A DNA stretch of 64,000 bases from Termitomyces sp. T153. Taxonomy: Eukaryota; Basidiomycota; Agaricomycetes; Agaricales; Lyophyllaceae. This document shows, piece after piece, positions 26,255-38,952 of this stretch. The stretch is from the NCBI GenBank assembly GCA_018296165.2, contig JACKQL020000069.1:124001-188000 (forward strand). The letters run 5' to 3'. The position numbers and the translations under genes were made by a program. Position 1 is the first letter of the stretch. Each line of letters starts with the position of its first letter. The notes beneath the pieces are model-generated. The model was not told the DNA's origin, ran no database searches, and saw nothing but the letters and a program-made list of their open reading frames with translations.

Positions 26255-27506
26255 CTACACGACAATTCCGATTCCTGGCATATCTCTTAGCCAGAAATTT
26301 TAAACAACCCCAAGAGAAAGCGTCATGTGCGACTCCCGGATGAGACCAATAACGGGGGCAATCATGGCATCGGATGAATCTCGCTGCATGGATATGGGCG
26401 AAGGATTTTGAATACAATTTGGGCGGGTGTCATGCAAGTGCTGATATCCTAAGGCGACAACCTCAACCGGACGACTTCAGAAGATATAATCTTTTCTTGA
26501 GTGCACCCACTGGCATATTGGCAAGATTTGATGAGCTGTGTGTCATCTACCTTTGAACGATCTATCCACCTTTGAACGATGAACACGAGAGTAGAGAAGC
26601 TGACGTTGTAGCGGGTATGATTCGGACATTAGCATGACAGAACATGGCTGATGCCAAGAAGAATGTGTTATGATCATCGGCCAGATGGACTACACAAGGC
26701 GAGTCTCAACGCGAAAAAGAGAATCAAACTGAATATAACGACCGACATTTTTCCTTTGAAAGAACAAACGACCATCATATGATTCAATCCAAGTCTGATT
26801 GGTCGGTAGGCAGATGGAGATTGGTCTGCGTGCCTGTACATGTTGGTATAACATTGGTCACCATGCATATGCCTGACTAAATCTGAGGCCCAGTGAAAAG
26901 TCGGTTGAGCTCGTACGGGCACAATCAAGCCAAATAATCCCATTTGAGTTGAGCCCGGAGAAAAAACGGTTACGGCGAGCCGTGAAAATTCCAAACCTCC
27001 GTCACGCTGAGATTACGTACCCGTGCCGTGTACGGTAAGGTTTGACTGATAAAATTGTGCTACACTTGCTCAAATCACCTATGCAGGACACTTCGTGCTT
27101 CTTGATGGCATGTAAAGGCGTGCGAGGGACGTGATTCTTCGCTGCCTGCTACACGCTCATGGGCTGTATAGGCTTGGACATCTGCCGTTGCCTCGAGTGG
27201 TATCTGTGTTCCCATTTGAATAATAGCTCGGAAAGATGGTCGTGTGACGGGTGGAAGGATATCAGGGCATAGAAAAGGAAGACTTGCGACAAGCAATGTA
27301 CGCGCTATGTTGCCGGCCATGCTTGAGCTTGGTGTGCACGACAAGTTTACGGTGCGCCGCTCACTGGGGACGAGTGTGACAACCGTTGGAGACCCTTCGA
27401 AGCGGATCACGGCCATCATGCCAATCACTCGGTTAACTTCTGATGGAACCGGGAATTGCCAAAACCCCCCATACTCTACAATAACGAAATTTGGGCTATT
27501 AGGGCT

Positions 27507-27577
27507 GCTCAATTCATGGTACAGTTTGAGCATGATTCCAAGTCCGCTGTTGGCCGAGTATGGCCGCCAGGAACCAT
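27507..27577 (+). repeat. Left arm of imperfect inverted repeat
   Basis: This arm is matched, reverse-complemented, by 28032-28112. The best core (AAGTCCGCTGTTGGCCGAGT and the following 16 bases) differs at about one position between arms. The outer part is also shared (GCTCAATTCATG, ACAGTTTGA). The arms enclose about 450 bp. Confidence 0.75.
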
Positions 27578-28031
27578 CCCCGACCTCAGGTACACTCGGC
27601 CGGACTGGCGGGTGCAGGGCTCAACTGTGCTCAGTGCTGAAGCGCTGAAGTCCAAACAACGTGTTGCGCTACCTTCATCATTGTTGATATCAACTGCCCT
27701 TATAATCTACATTCTTTCTACATTTTCCTAACCAATGGATCCTTATAACAAGTAGGTTTATAGAGGTAACAATCGTAGTCTTACTCAATGTCGCTATCGA
27801 TAAAATCATCTAGGTTATCCGAGTCGGAGATAGAGAGTGGCTGCCTTAGAGATAGATTTTGTAGCTGGATTGAAGCAATGAGAAGGAGCTCGTGAGTGAG
27901 AAGCTCAGAATTCATTAAGTCTGACAAGAAAAACGAGTCGTCACTAATCATTCAATCAGCGACAGGCCACCAGTATTCTCAACCGGACGGCGACGGTTTC
28001 CATTTGTGGAAGGCTCTGCTAAGCGACCGAA

Positions 28032-28112
28032 ATGGTTCCTGGCGGCATACTCGGCCAACAGCGGACTTGTGAATCATTGTACCACTTTCAAACTGTACCA
28101 CATGAATTGAGC
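28032..28112 (-). repeat. Right arm of imperfect inverted repeat
   Basis: Reverse complement of 27507-27577, with about 10 extra bases in the middle: GTGGTACA is present twice here and once in the left arm. It ends about 150 bp before the monooxygenase start. Confidence 0.75.
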
Positions 28113-28262
28113 GTTCTGCGAAGTCTAGACCCCTGAAAATACCCTGGCCCACTTCATCTACCATGGTCCAGATGCGTTCATGATGCTGCTTCGAATTTTC
28201 TCTACGTAAAACGTGATGTCAAGGTATATATAATTCGCGTTCTTGTCGTTCCCTTATCCGCA

Positions 28263-30445
28263 ATGTCCTCGTCTCTTAATGCCTCTATCGGTATTCTAGG
28301 AGCAGGGGCGGCAGGTCTCATCACTGCCCACGTACTCCTCCAAGATGGGTTCAAAGTTCGGCTCATCACACGCGATAGCTCTCCTGGCGGAGTGTGGGCT
28401 CGAGAACGAATTTATCCTGGTCTGAGCATTAACAAGTAATTTATGCGAGCATCTATCTCGTGATAGGCTAATTTTTCTGGTATATAGTGTATACGGAGAG
28501 TACAGATTTTCTCCGTGCCCCATGTCCTCGCCTTCCGAGGCAGCAGAGACTGGTGGCCGCTTAACTGGCGACGACATGTGTACATATATGGAAACCTTTG
28601 CCGCTAAGTTTCTGGCTGGGAAAATCAAGTTTAATACGGAAATTCTTGGTGTACGGAAATCCACTGGTTCCTGGCTCGTTACAGTGGAAGATATACCCAG
28701 TGGAGTCCAAGAAGTGCTCGTTTTTTCGCATATCGTGTTGTGCACGGGTGTACATTCATTTAAAAGTATCATGTGGAGGTCAGAAACTCACCAAGAAATA
28801 GGGATGCAGTAATCCAAGTATTCCAGAATACCTATCGCCTCCGACAGCAAAGTCTCAGGGTTTCTGTGGCGTGGTTTTCCATTCGTCCAAACTTCATGAT
28901 CATTTGGACGAGGTCTTGAATACCAAGCCAATCGATTCTGATAGAAATCAAAAGGACGCCTCGATTGTAGTGATCGGAGGTGGAAAGTCTGCGCAGGAGT
29001 GGGTAGTTGGTTCTTTTTACTATTTGACAAGGTTCCTGAAGGGCCTCTCATAATTATAGCGTTTCTGCCTATCTGGCGAATGCGGGTCGCAAAGTGACTG
29101 TCGTTTTTGAAACAGCAGATGCGTTTCTGGCCTACAAAAAACCCCTCCCTGATTTCATCCGTAAAAGCAGGTTGGTATTGTATTTTTGTGCCTAGTTTTG
29201 CCCTAGCTTTTGAACAGATTTCTCGCAATCTTCTCACCGCACATTGAACTGAAAACGCATCTTGAGTAAGTCTTATGCTCTTCCAAACATTTGCATCTCC
29301 TACTCACCCGCAATCTTTGAAAGACGCTTCTTGCACACCACATGGCTTGGTAGCAAAATCGTGCATTTTGTTTGGAAAAAGATCATCGCAACCTCAGTAT
29401 GTAACCATCCAAAAATGTCCGGTCATTACCGACCATCTTCTGATGAAACAGCTGGATGTATACTCCTTGCCAGCGGATTCTCCATTGCGACATGCGCACT
29501 CGGCATTCTGGGGTATCAGAACCAACGACGACGGTTGTTACAGGCCAAACGGTTTTCATGGTCTTGTCCAATCCGGAAAGATCAAGCTTGTAGCACCAGC
29601 GCGTGCTACGGGCTTCGGTGACGATGGAAAGTCTGTGGTTTTGAAGGATGGCCAAGTTCTGCCAGCGGATGCCGTGATTCTCGCTACTGGATTTAAGTCT
29701 TCGTGGACGAACCTCTTTGATAGTATGCAATGGATGTTCGGATATTTCACCTAATATTTATAGATTCTAGGCCAGACTGCAGTGGAGCTAGGGATTGGCC
29801 GGCACGCTCCTTTCAACGATGTTCATATCTGGGATTATACGTCTTTGACAGACCCGCCGATGTCACATCCTAACAGCGAACAATGGTCGTCTTCAATCTA
29901 TCGTGGTCTCGTACCTGCAAACAATATCAACAAGCGTGATTTTGCAATAAACGGAGCAGTTGTGGGTCACGACTATCTTCCATTTATTCCTTCCTCTTTG
30001 AGCAGCATCCAGTTTACCACGAACAACGGCTACACGTTCGAAGTATCTGCGCATTGGATCTCGTCGTATTTTTTGGGAGATCGCATGCGTCTGCCATCCA
30101 CAGCGGAGGAGGCGCTCGCAAGTGCCGAACGTAACTCGGCTTGGATGAGGAAAAGATTCCCGACTATGCTTCCCTGGGTCAATGAGAGCTATAGCAGCAA
30201 TTTGGCATTTTGGACGTACGTTTCTTCTACTATCACCATTATAGTGCTCCGCTGCGAAAACTGATTATTGGTTGCTTCCAAAATTCAGTTGGCCGCAGCT
30301 TGTCGATGAACTGCTGGAAGACATGTACTTGCCGAGCATGCGGAGTGGCGGTAATTGGTTAACGTGGCCATTCAAGGTCATTGACATCGATGAGATTGTC
30401 AATCTCGGGCAGGAACGCCGACTGAAGAGAAGCTTGTACTTGTAG
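28263..30445 (+). CDS. Flavin-containing monooxygenase-like protein
   Basis: FAD- and NADPH-dependent oxygenase of the FMO/Baeyer-Villiger type. The FAD-binding motif is at the N-terminus (GILGAGAAGLITAHVLLQDG), followed by the GGVWARE segment. The NADPH-binding glycine motif is VVIGGGKSAQDVSAYLANAG, and the C-terminal ATGFKSSW is typical of the group. About seven exons are visible, with introns after LSIN, after the VLCTG segment, inside KSAQ/DVSAY, after FIRKSR, after KTHLE, near IIATS and after AFW. The protein ends RRLKRSLYL. The substrate cannot be read from sequence. Neighbours (GH10 on one side, RAD18 on the other) do not suggest a biosynthetic cluster. Confidence 0.85.
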
Positions 30446-30586
30446 AATTGTATTGTCTGGTCGTAGTTTGTTCTGATTGCTTAAAGTTATGGGAGACAAC
30501 GTGACGTAACGGCACATGGTTCCGTGACAACTTGAGGCGCGCGTGAAGCTGTTGATGTGCGTCCGCACGACGATCACGACCAAACT

Positions 30587-32156
30587 ATGAATCCACAAAT
30601 CCTAGTCGACGTGCCTGACCCCACTGATTTTCCGTCGCCTGCTGAGGCACCAGGTCTCAGGGAACTTGACACTTCACTCCGCTGCAATATTTGTCACGAG
30701 CTGTATGATGGGCCGGTCTCACTAAATTGCGGACACTCATTCTGTGCATATGTGAGTTCGAACCTTTTCATGACTTCCATTTGACTTCTGATGGAACAAA
30801 GTGCATTAGAATGTCACTAGCTGAGAAGCAGGAATGCCCAACGTGCCGCAAGACAGCCATCGAAGGTCACATCAAGTCCAACGCTGTAGTTGAAGATGCT
30901 GTTCATAGTTGGAAGCTTTCAAGGTAAGATCCCTATTGCCTGATTTCTTAGTCTCACTAACGTCTGTCTCAAGACCCTTCATTCTAGGACTCATTACGGC
31001 CTCGAACGAACAAAAACACACAGAACGGCAGAATGGGTCACCACCGGCGACTCCTAAAGCGAAGAAACGAAAATTTGCGATACATACAGAGAGGCAAACT
31101 GAACCTTCGTCAAGCACCAGTACTAGTTTTTTGGGATCTCCTTCGAAGCCTAAAAGAGTCAAGCAAAGCTCTAGTGATCTGTTTGGCACAACCATACCGA
31201 CTTCTGACATCGAGGAAGACGAGCTTCCAGACCCATCTCGTGCCAACAAAAAATTTAGACGTGAGTATATCTTCATGCGTTTTTCAAATAGCCAGTGATT
31301 ACCTTGTTGTGTAGCTGATGATTCCGTGGACTGTCCTCTGTGCAACAAGCGGGTGAAGTTCAAAAGTATCAACCAGCACATGGACAATGGATGCAAGGAT
31401 TTACCACCTATATCATCTTCAGCCCGATCTACGGCAGCAGATTGGCAGAAACTGATGGGGAAATCTTTGAAAGGCAAGCAGAAGTAATTATCCGAGTCTG
31501 TTTTGCAATTGTCCTCGTAACTAAAACCTGATCTGTATAGGGACAATGATGATGATGACGACGACGAACATCCGCTCCCAAAGGCATCGTATAACACACT
31601 GAAGGATAAACAACTGAAAGAAATGCTGATCAGATATGGTCTGCCGACTACTGGTGACCGCAACCAATGGATACAGCGGCATCAACAGTAAGGATCATTT
31701 TCCACAGACCTCACTTGATACTCATAGATTGATGTTTCAGTTGGATCATTACTTACAACGCCAACCTCAACAAGTCGTCGAAATATCGCAAGTCGAAGGA
31801 GGAGTTGAAGAGAGAACTGAAAAAATGGGAAGAAGAGAAGTCTAAGAAGAGGAAGACGACTGTGGAAGATACAGTCGCTCACGGGGTAAGTGTCCTTTCA
31901 GATTCCCTGGATCTAATCTGACGTATCTTGTTTCGCGAAGAAACAACATCAAAGTGAATTCGCACGATTGGTTGAAGCTGCAAGACCACGGAAAGTTGGA
32001 GGTACCTCAACTGACAAGGACAATGGTCCACTCCTGTCAAATCCATTATCAGGTGGTCAACAGCCTACAAAGACGCCGGGTAGACCGAGGGTTGAGGAAA
32101 ATGCCATCGTTCTTGATTCCGAGGAGGAAGAGTTGAGTCCGATACAAAAGGCTTGA
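30587..32156 (+). CDS. RAD18: RAD18, E3 ubiquitin ligase of post-replication repair
   Basis: With Rad6, Rad18 monoubiquitinates PCNA at stalled replication forks. All three diagnostic domains are visible in order. The RING is LRCNICHELYDGPVSLNCGHSFC with CPTCRK. The Rad18-type UBZ zinc finger is VDCPLCNKRVKFKSINQHMD ending NGC. The SAP DNA-binding motif is LKDKQLKEMLIRYGLPTTGD with the following NQWIQRHQQ. A basic, disordered Ser/Pro region (PKAKKRKF) separates RING and UBZ, and an acidic run of Asp lies between UBZ and SAP. A basic coiled segment (KYRKSKEELKRELKKWEEE) and an acidic tail (LDSEEEE) finish the protein. At least six exons; the stop is at 32154-32156. Confidence 0.93.
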
Positions 32157-33464
32157 TGTATCATTTATCTAGGTAGGTGCAGTCTGTCTCTGTCTCAAAG
32201 CAACAAAGGATCATATGTAGATGCTGTAGACACCATGTCTTTGTTTTTATTGGATCAAGAGAGTTCTGTGTCATTCAATTCGTTTCGATGTTTGCAAGTG
32301 ACGAAAGGTATTTCTTTGAGTGTTTTCTAATACCCTAATGACAAAGGATCTTTGACAGTTGTATATATCCTCTGAAATAATAATAGAATCTCAAGTCACG
32401 ATCGATAGTCGAGACCGGGTTCTACATGGACATTGAAACATTTCGTAGCCTTGGAAGGACCCCGGGAACCTGAAAAAAACATCTTCTTAGTTTGTAGTTC
32501 CCGAAGGATTGTCAGCCCAACTTGCAAAACTTTGTAGGATGCCAAGGGTTAGTATAATCAAATTCGAAAAATGATACTTTTAAAATTGAAGCGCATTGTC
32601 GCCTGTCTCGCCTGACCAAATGTAAAAATAACGTTCTATGTGGTCACTCAGGAGGACTGCAACTGAGGTAGACTGCCAAGCAGGAGCAAGGACGGACAGA
32701 ACAGCTCATACTCCGGATGTAAAGATACTTGTCGCGAATCGGTCCTACCTACGGAGGAGGCGCCGAATGGCTTAAGGTTATCTCCCGGACCGAAAGGATT
32801 CTTGGCGTAAAGGAAGTCGATGGTAGACCTCTTCAGGCAGATTTGGATGAGTCAGTATGGAGATTGTACGCCGTCATTCTGCCATTTGCTCGGGCCCCTG
32901 GATATCTATGACAACATATCTTTTAGGCTCCAAGGCTCCTTTCCTTTTCGTTTCCAGCTTTATGTTACATGCAAGGGAGCACCGGAATCACAGTGTCAGC
33001 ATAGTATCCAGTATTGATACTCCATCAAAGTGGAGAATGTAAGCTACGCCGCGTCCGGTTTAAGAGCTGTGACCAACTATTAAGCAAGAACTGGTTTGCA
33101 TTAAAAGCAGAAGAGGCGGGGACAGAACTTACATTCATGTGCCGGCAGGGATTGTCCAAATCAAGCTCACATAAGACCACAAGGTCATCCGTATAGTATA
33201 CTGGGTCAAGTCCGAGGAGGATCGAGGCAGGATAGAATGTATGAACCCGCAAAGAAAGCGTGCTCGCACTGTATCAGAGGTTCGAAATAGCACAGTAGAG
33301 GAGGAGGAGGATAATTGTAATAGGGCGATAGCGACCTAAGTGAAGCTCTGGCTCAGAGAAGTCGGAATCGGTAATCTCCGGTGATGCTGACCAAGAAACG
33401 CGTTGGGGTTGAATTGTGAGTGCTTCATATTCATGCCCATTTCTATCCCCCTCTTTCATGTTTC
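32157..33464. other. Intergenic between RAD18 and the CK1-like gene
   Basis: About 1.3 kb, AT-rich at the left. No coding exon, repeat or RNA gene is recognisable. The short frames near 32729-33252 look random. Confidence 0.5.
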
Positions 33465-34744
33465 ATGGAGTTCACGTTCGGAGGGAAGTATCGTGTGGAA
33501 GAAGAAATTGCCAACGGTGGATGTGGTATGCGTCGATGGTATTATTGGTATCCTCTTACTGAAGCCTTCGTAGGCACCGTCTTCTTAGGGGTCCACACTA
33601 TCGCGGGAAAAGAGGTCGCGATCAAGTTGGAGCCAGCAATCACCAATAAGAGTGGCACGAATAGCCCACTGCGTCAGGAGTCGAAAATATACAAGACGCT
33701 GATGGGTGGGACAGGTGTACCATGGATCATGTGGTCGGGGCGCCAGGGTGACTACAACGTTATGGTCATTGACTTGTTAGGTCCATCGCTCGAGGATCTT
33801 TTCAAGATGTGCAATCGTCATTTTTCTGTGAAAACCGTCCTTCTTCTCGCCGATCAACTCGTAGGTCGCGTTCTAACTCTCTATTATCTCTATCCTTAAT
33901 TCCTTCATCTTTTAGATTTCTCGCATCGAATTCATTCACTCCAATTCACTTCTACATCGTGACATTAAACCTGCGAACTTTGTGATGGGGACAGGGAAAG
34001 CTGCACACATGGTTAATGTGATTGATTTCGGGCTTGCTAAAAAATTCCGCGACTCGAAAACTTTGAATCATATACCCTACAAACAGGACGACTTTCATGG
34101 CGTTGGAACCTCGTTGTTTGCCGCCATCAACACTCATCTTGGCGTTGGTGAGTTATTTTTTTCCATTCATGCCACCTGTACCCCTCTTCCCCAGTTCTCA
34201 GTATTTTTCTCACGCTTGTTGCGCAGAGTCGTCCCGAAGAGATGATTTGGAATCCCTTGCTTACATGCTTATTTACTTTTTGCGAGGGACGTTACCATGG
34301 AGGAAGTTAAGGGCACCCAACATGCCTCCACCGCCTATCTCTCCAACAACTTCTAATCCGAGTCCACCTTCTCCAATACTCCCTCATCAATATAATCCTG
34401 TTTCTGCCACCTGGGACCTCATACGCGATGCTAAACTTGAAGCAGAGCCTTTATTAACGGTTGGCCTCCCAGAAGAGTTCGATGTTCTCTATAAATATGC
34501 GCGAGGACTCGAGTTTGACGATCTACCGGATTATGAAGGCTTGCGTAATCTTTTCCGCGGACTTGCAACGAAGATTGGAATGGAATATGACGGAGTTTAT
34601 GATTGGACTGTGCCTAAAGCTGCTGGTGGACGGTCGCATGGAGGACGAAGTGTCAGCGAAGGACATGGAGCATCCACTCGTCGATTCTGTGAAGCATGTA
34701 ATCAGCTGAAGGGAAAAGTTAAAAAGAGACAGGAGTGGAGGTAG
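33465..34744 (+). CDS. Divergent casein kinase 1 family protein kinase
   Basis: The CK1 fold is clear: GGKYRVEEEIANGGCGTVFL, ATP lysine VAIKLEP, the CK1 hallmark TGVPWIMWSGRQGDYNVMVI, LLGPSLEDLFKMCNRHFSVK, catalytic loop HRDIKPANFVMG, DFGLAKKF and INTHLGVESSRRDDLESLAY. It departs from housekeeping CK1 where GTARYASINTHLG is expected: here GTSLFAAINTHLG. A Pro-rich insert (MPPPPISPTTSNPSPPSPIL) follows WRKL. The C-terminus is short and basic (QLKGKVKKRQEWR) and lacks a prenylation or palmitoylation cysteine motif. Basidiomycetes carry extra CK1-like paralogues, and this is probably one of them rather than the Hrr25 orthologue. At least four exons; the start ATG at 33465 is in GTTTC context. 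Confidence 0.85.
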
Positions 34745-35554
34745 GAGACGGAATTTTGAATTGTGGCGTGGCTCTCAGTGTAGGTGTTCTCAAATCCTCG
34801 ACTAATCTACTAATATTGACATACAAACTCCCACAGGTGGTTGATCACTGAGCTGAAAACTGCCTTAGAGTGGCTTTGAATACAGCAGATGACACCGCTT
34901 GTCTTGTTTCAAGCAATGCCTTCCGCCGCCACACCACACCACAATCACGGGCCCTTGGGACTCGTCATTTATGACGACTTGCATTGCCTGATGCTTACCT
35001 TGGCCTCTGCTTCGATTCATTTATCTTCAATGTATTGGAAACTCTAACCGCTTTCCGCTTTAATTGTTGGCTCATAATTTGCATGAATGCACCCTTGCTC
35101 TTGTTTCTCAATGGAAGCGGTCTCCACTGCCCATCTTGATATCGGTCCAATCGCAGGGATCTCAGTGTCCGATGTTCCCTGTAAGCCAAGATCTACATTA
35201 CTGCTTGGCTTGTCAATTGATTGATATCCTAGAACATCAACGGCTCAATCCCTGCGGAGTGTCCGACTTGTTTCCAAACTGCATTACGTTTTTGCCGTTC
35301 TCCCACTGTTGTAACAATTTGTCAATGCTACTAGCGTATCACCTACACTTACATTTCCCATCACCTTCATCTACGTATCTACCTATATTGGTCTGTTCCA
35401 GAGCGACGAGCGTCACAATGTAATTATATACATGGATCGCCGTTCTACTTTACATCTACCATAAGGACACATATCTTGAAATTCCATGTTTTGCCCAGTG
35501 TTGATGAGAATCATACAAGACGGAGGTTGAAATTATTTCTCATTCCACACCATT
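34745..35554. other. Intergenic between the CK1-like gene and EAF3
   Basis: About 800 bp. Apart from ordinary flanking DNA I see nothing; the open frame at 35064-35423 has no family features. Confidence 0.5.
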
Positions 35555-36891
35555 ATGTCGGCCTCGTCCTCAACCGCCGTCACTTTCGCACCAAATGAAC
35601 GCGTCCTTTGTTATCACGGCCCCCTGATATATGAGGCGAAAGTCCTCAAGGTTGAGAATTTCACTGACGCAAATACGATCACGGGTGCTCTTGGCCCACA
35701 CTGCTTTGTACACTACAAAGGCTGGAAACAGACGTGAGTACTCAACATAAAATGACTCCCCAGAGCAAAAATGCTCTAGGACCGGCGTCTCAGACTAATC
35801 TTTGACATGGTAGGTGGGATGAATGGGTCCCCCACTCACGCTTACTGAAGTACAACGAGACCAACATCGAATTACAGAAGTCACTGCAGAAAAGCAATGC
35901 TCACGCATCAGCATCGGGTGGTTCGTCATCGCGTGGACCGAAAGCGGGGCCAAGGGAGGGTGCAGGAGGCGCGCGGGGTGGAACGCGCAAGGATGGGACG
36001 CGAGGAACAAAGCGCGGCAGAGACGAGGTGCGTTCACTCACAGACTAATTTTTTCCTATCGTTTGACTAAGTTCCTCTATCTGCCTGATTGTAAACAGGA
36101 TGACAGCAACAGAAAACCTGAGTTGAAGCTCAATCTTCCCGAAATTCTCAAAGTCATCTTGGTCGATGACTGGGAAGCCGTGACTAAAAACCAGCAGGTA
36201 TGGGGTCTTTGTCCCTTTATGCCCTTCTCATAGTTAAACTGTCTCACAATTAGCTCGTAACGCTTCCACGAGACCCAACCGTCGTCGCTCTCCTCGACGA
36301 ATTCGCCGCGTACATCGTGAAGACAAAACCAGCACAGTGTGGTCTATTTTTTTTCTCGTGTGAACCCAACCCTGATGGAATCTACCAACTCTTTCTTACA
36401 ATAGCCTACGGGATCCGCTTCTGTTGATTCCAAGCATTATCTCAGGTTTGATAGTCTATTTCGACCGATCTCTCGGCGCGAACTTGCTCTACCGTTTTGA
36501 ACGACCCCAATTTGCTGAAGTTAGACGTCAGTACAAGACTGGACAGCAAGTTATTATTGGTCAAGAGAAAGAACCGAGCGCGGTATATGGTGCAGAACAT
36601 TTGTTGCGGATGCTGGGTGCGTCAACAATCTCTCATATTTCGATAACTCATGTGTCGTCCCTTCTATTAGTGAGTTTGCCTGGCATGATTGCTAGTTCAA
36701 GTTTGGATGCCGATTCCGTGATACTCGTTCGAGATTATGTGAATGAGTTGTTGGGGTGGGTCATTTTTCTGTTCCGCGTCCTTGTCCTGATGATTTCTGT
36801 GTTCAGTTGGATGGCGAGGGAACGATCGCGAATATTCCAAGCGAGCTACGAGCAGACAAGCATCCAATATCAAAACATTTCTAGGTCGTGA
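35555..36891 (+). CDS. EAF3: Eaf3/MRG15-type chromodomain protein
   Basis: Shared subunit of the NuA4 acetyltransferase and Rpd3S deacetylase complexes; it reads methylated H3K36. The N-terminal chromo/Tudor-like domain shows NERVLCYHGPLIYEAKVLKV and CFVHYKGWKQTWDEWVPHSR. A basic Gly/Arg-rich linker follows (RGPKAGPREGAGGARGGTRK). The C-terminal MRG domain has LNLPEILKVILVDDWEAVTK, LPRDPTVVALLDEFAAYI, IPSIISGLIVYFDRSLGANL, LYRFERPQF and VYGAEHLLRML. The exon entered after KPA continues H-LRDPLLLIPSII by a split His codon. The protein ends IQYQNISRS. About eight exons. Confidence 0.92.
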
Positions 36892-38952
36892 CTGCCTCTT
36901 CTGCCCTTGTTATGTGTATCACTTGTAACTTATCATCTTTCTTTCTTGTTATCTACATATAATGCAAATGTTTTTGACGCTCAACTGATCAACAGGATAT
37001 TTTTGGATGAACTAGACCCACTTTGCACTACCGTGTTGGCTGTTCCTTTGTGGACATAGGATATACATAACAACGACGGTACAGTCCAAGATCCAAGCAG
37101 ATCGACAAACAGAGCCACCAATCTCTTTGTCACTACAGTCAAACATTCAATTTTACAATTCCCTCCCTTGTCAATCTCAGACCGTTTAGAGTGCTGTCAA
37201 TTTGACCAGACGTTGGGAGCTTCCCGTCTTCGGCCTCGATGTAGATGGGCGGTACTACTTATCTGATTGCCTTGTTCGAAGACCTCTCAGAGCTCCATAA
37301 GCTTTGGGACGGATGGTCATCTGTGGATAGTCGAGCTGCTTGTGCCATTGGGATGACAAGGGACCTACAACTACAAGGGATTCTACGAAGTAACCTCAAA
37401 ACAGGAATATCGAGGACAATGGATATAATACATTTGAATCAAACCTAGATTCAGACAAGCTCATCCTTGTTCTTAGATTTTGTGGGTACAGGTCTACTAG
37501 CAAGTACAAAATTGGTAGGTATGTCGTGCTCGTTCAATGAGCCTTGAGATTCCCTTCTCTTCCCTTCTCCAACTTAGTCTAGTTCTTGGACAAATGCACT
37601 AATACAGACGCGTCCTGGTCTTCAAATCATTTTGAAAGTCTACAAATTTGATCCCGATAGCATAAATACATATCGACCAAAAAGAAACAAACACACAGGT
37701 ATCTTGTTGACCCATTTATGACAGGAGATCTAAAGTCTTCAAAAATGGACTCAAAAGTTTCGTTGGTCAACAAAAATACATGTATACCATATATATGAGA
37801 AAGACGGCCAAGTTTCATCTATATATGGTTTGTCGTGCTCACTGTCAGATACACAATTTAAAATTCAAGATCTCATCTCATCGGCGCGGGTTGCGGCAAC
37901 GTCTCAACGTCGTCAGTATGGTCCCTGACAGCAAACCTTCCAGAGATACAGTCTATATCGAGAGTCCTCAGATTACATGGTAGGTTATTTTGCTACTCTC
38001 CTACAGGGACAACTGTAGTAGTAAGTAACCTTGGTTGCTCTTGAGCATCTTGCCGGGGTCTTCCAGGTCTAGGTAAAGTGTCGTAATAGAAGTTTTGAAG
38101 CGATTGACCACATGTCCTTCAGGTTCCTGATCTGTTATAATGTGACCCCGACTGAATTCGATCAATATGTCATTGTGGGTAGGTTTGTAGGTTGGTGCTG
38201 TTGCTAAATCCATCTGAGAAGTCCAGAGACTACAGCTCGGATAGTGAACTAAAGCAGCCTTTCTTTAGACGTAGGTCATGGGAAAGATGTTCGCTAGATG
38301 TCTTCCGACTAATCGTGTTCCGTTTCGGTACAGAAGGAATGGAGGCCGTTCTCTGTCATATGGGGGCACTATACCACTTTCGGCACATAGGAGAGACATA
38401 CACAAGCCTCCGGCAGAGTAAGCACGCGCAGCAGAATACAAAAGTACACAAATCTATCGCCCCACAACACCGCTATGGTAGGGAAGTCAATCGAAGCTAG
38501 GAGAGCCGAAAAAACCGCATCCCTCGCCTCATGACATTGGAGTTCGAACAGCGCCATGAGGTACCAGAAGAATGGTGCACAATAACAAAAGACTTGTCGA
38601 GCAGATGGACAAGGAGAAGACGATATGAAAGACTGCTATGCACTCTGGTCTTTCTGCATAGAAGATTCAAGTCCGCAAACGAGCACAATAATTGTTGTTC
38701 GGACAGGCATCATATGATCGACAACTAAGTACACGGCTTGTAATTGTTCTGCCACGCTCTCCTATTGTGGATCAAAGTGTTGATGATCAAGCAACAACCC
38801 TGATAAGGGAATCGTTGTAATTCACGAGCTTGTCCCCGATTAGGAACGGGTCGTTATTCATAAAACTCTCTGCCTCCCAACCATGGAATAGCTGACTTTT
38901 CCCTCCCTTGCTCTATAGAAATTTTCCTTTTCATCCTTATATTTCTGCAAGT
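36892..38952. other. Gene-poor AT-rich stretch of about 2 kb
   Basis: No recognisable exon, repeat, RNA gene or transposon remnant. All open frames are under 105 codons and look random on both strands. Confidence 0.5.

Larger units (their letters stand above)
26200..28262. other. Gene-poor 2-kb stretch with an imperfect inverted repeat
   Basis: Promoter of xylanase B on the left and of the monooxygenase on the right. Open frames of 130 to 150 codons exist near 27075-27650 on both strands. They overlap each other, lack intron signals and match nothing I recognise. The clear structure is the inverted repeat (27507-27577 and 28032-28112), which may be the relic of a small mobile element. A 16-bp direct repeat (CCACCTTTGAACGAT type) occurs near 26550. 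Confidence 0.45.

Noticed and set aside
27075..27648. Overlapping 130 to 150-codon frames on both strands
   Set aside because: They overlap each other, lack splice signals and match no family I know; composition looks random. They may be relics but do not support a gene call.
28263..30445. Monooxygenase as part of a secondary-metabolite cluster
   Set aside because: Neighbours are xylanases and RAD18; no backbone synthase, P450, transporter or regulator is nearby.
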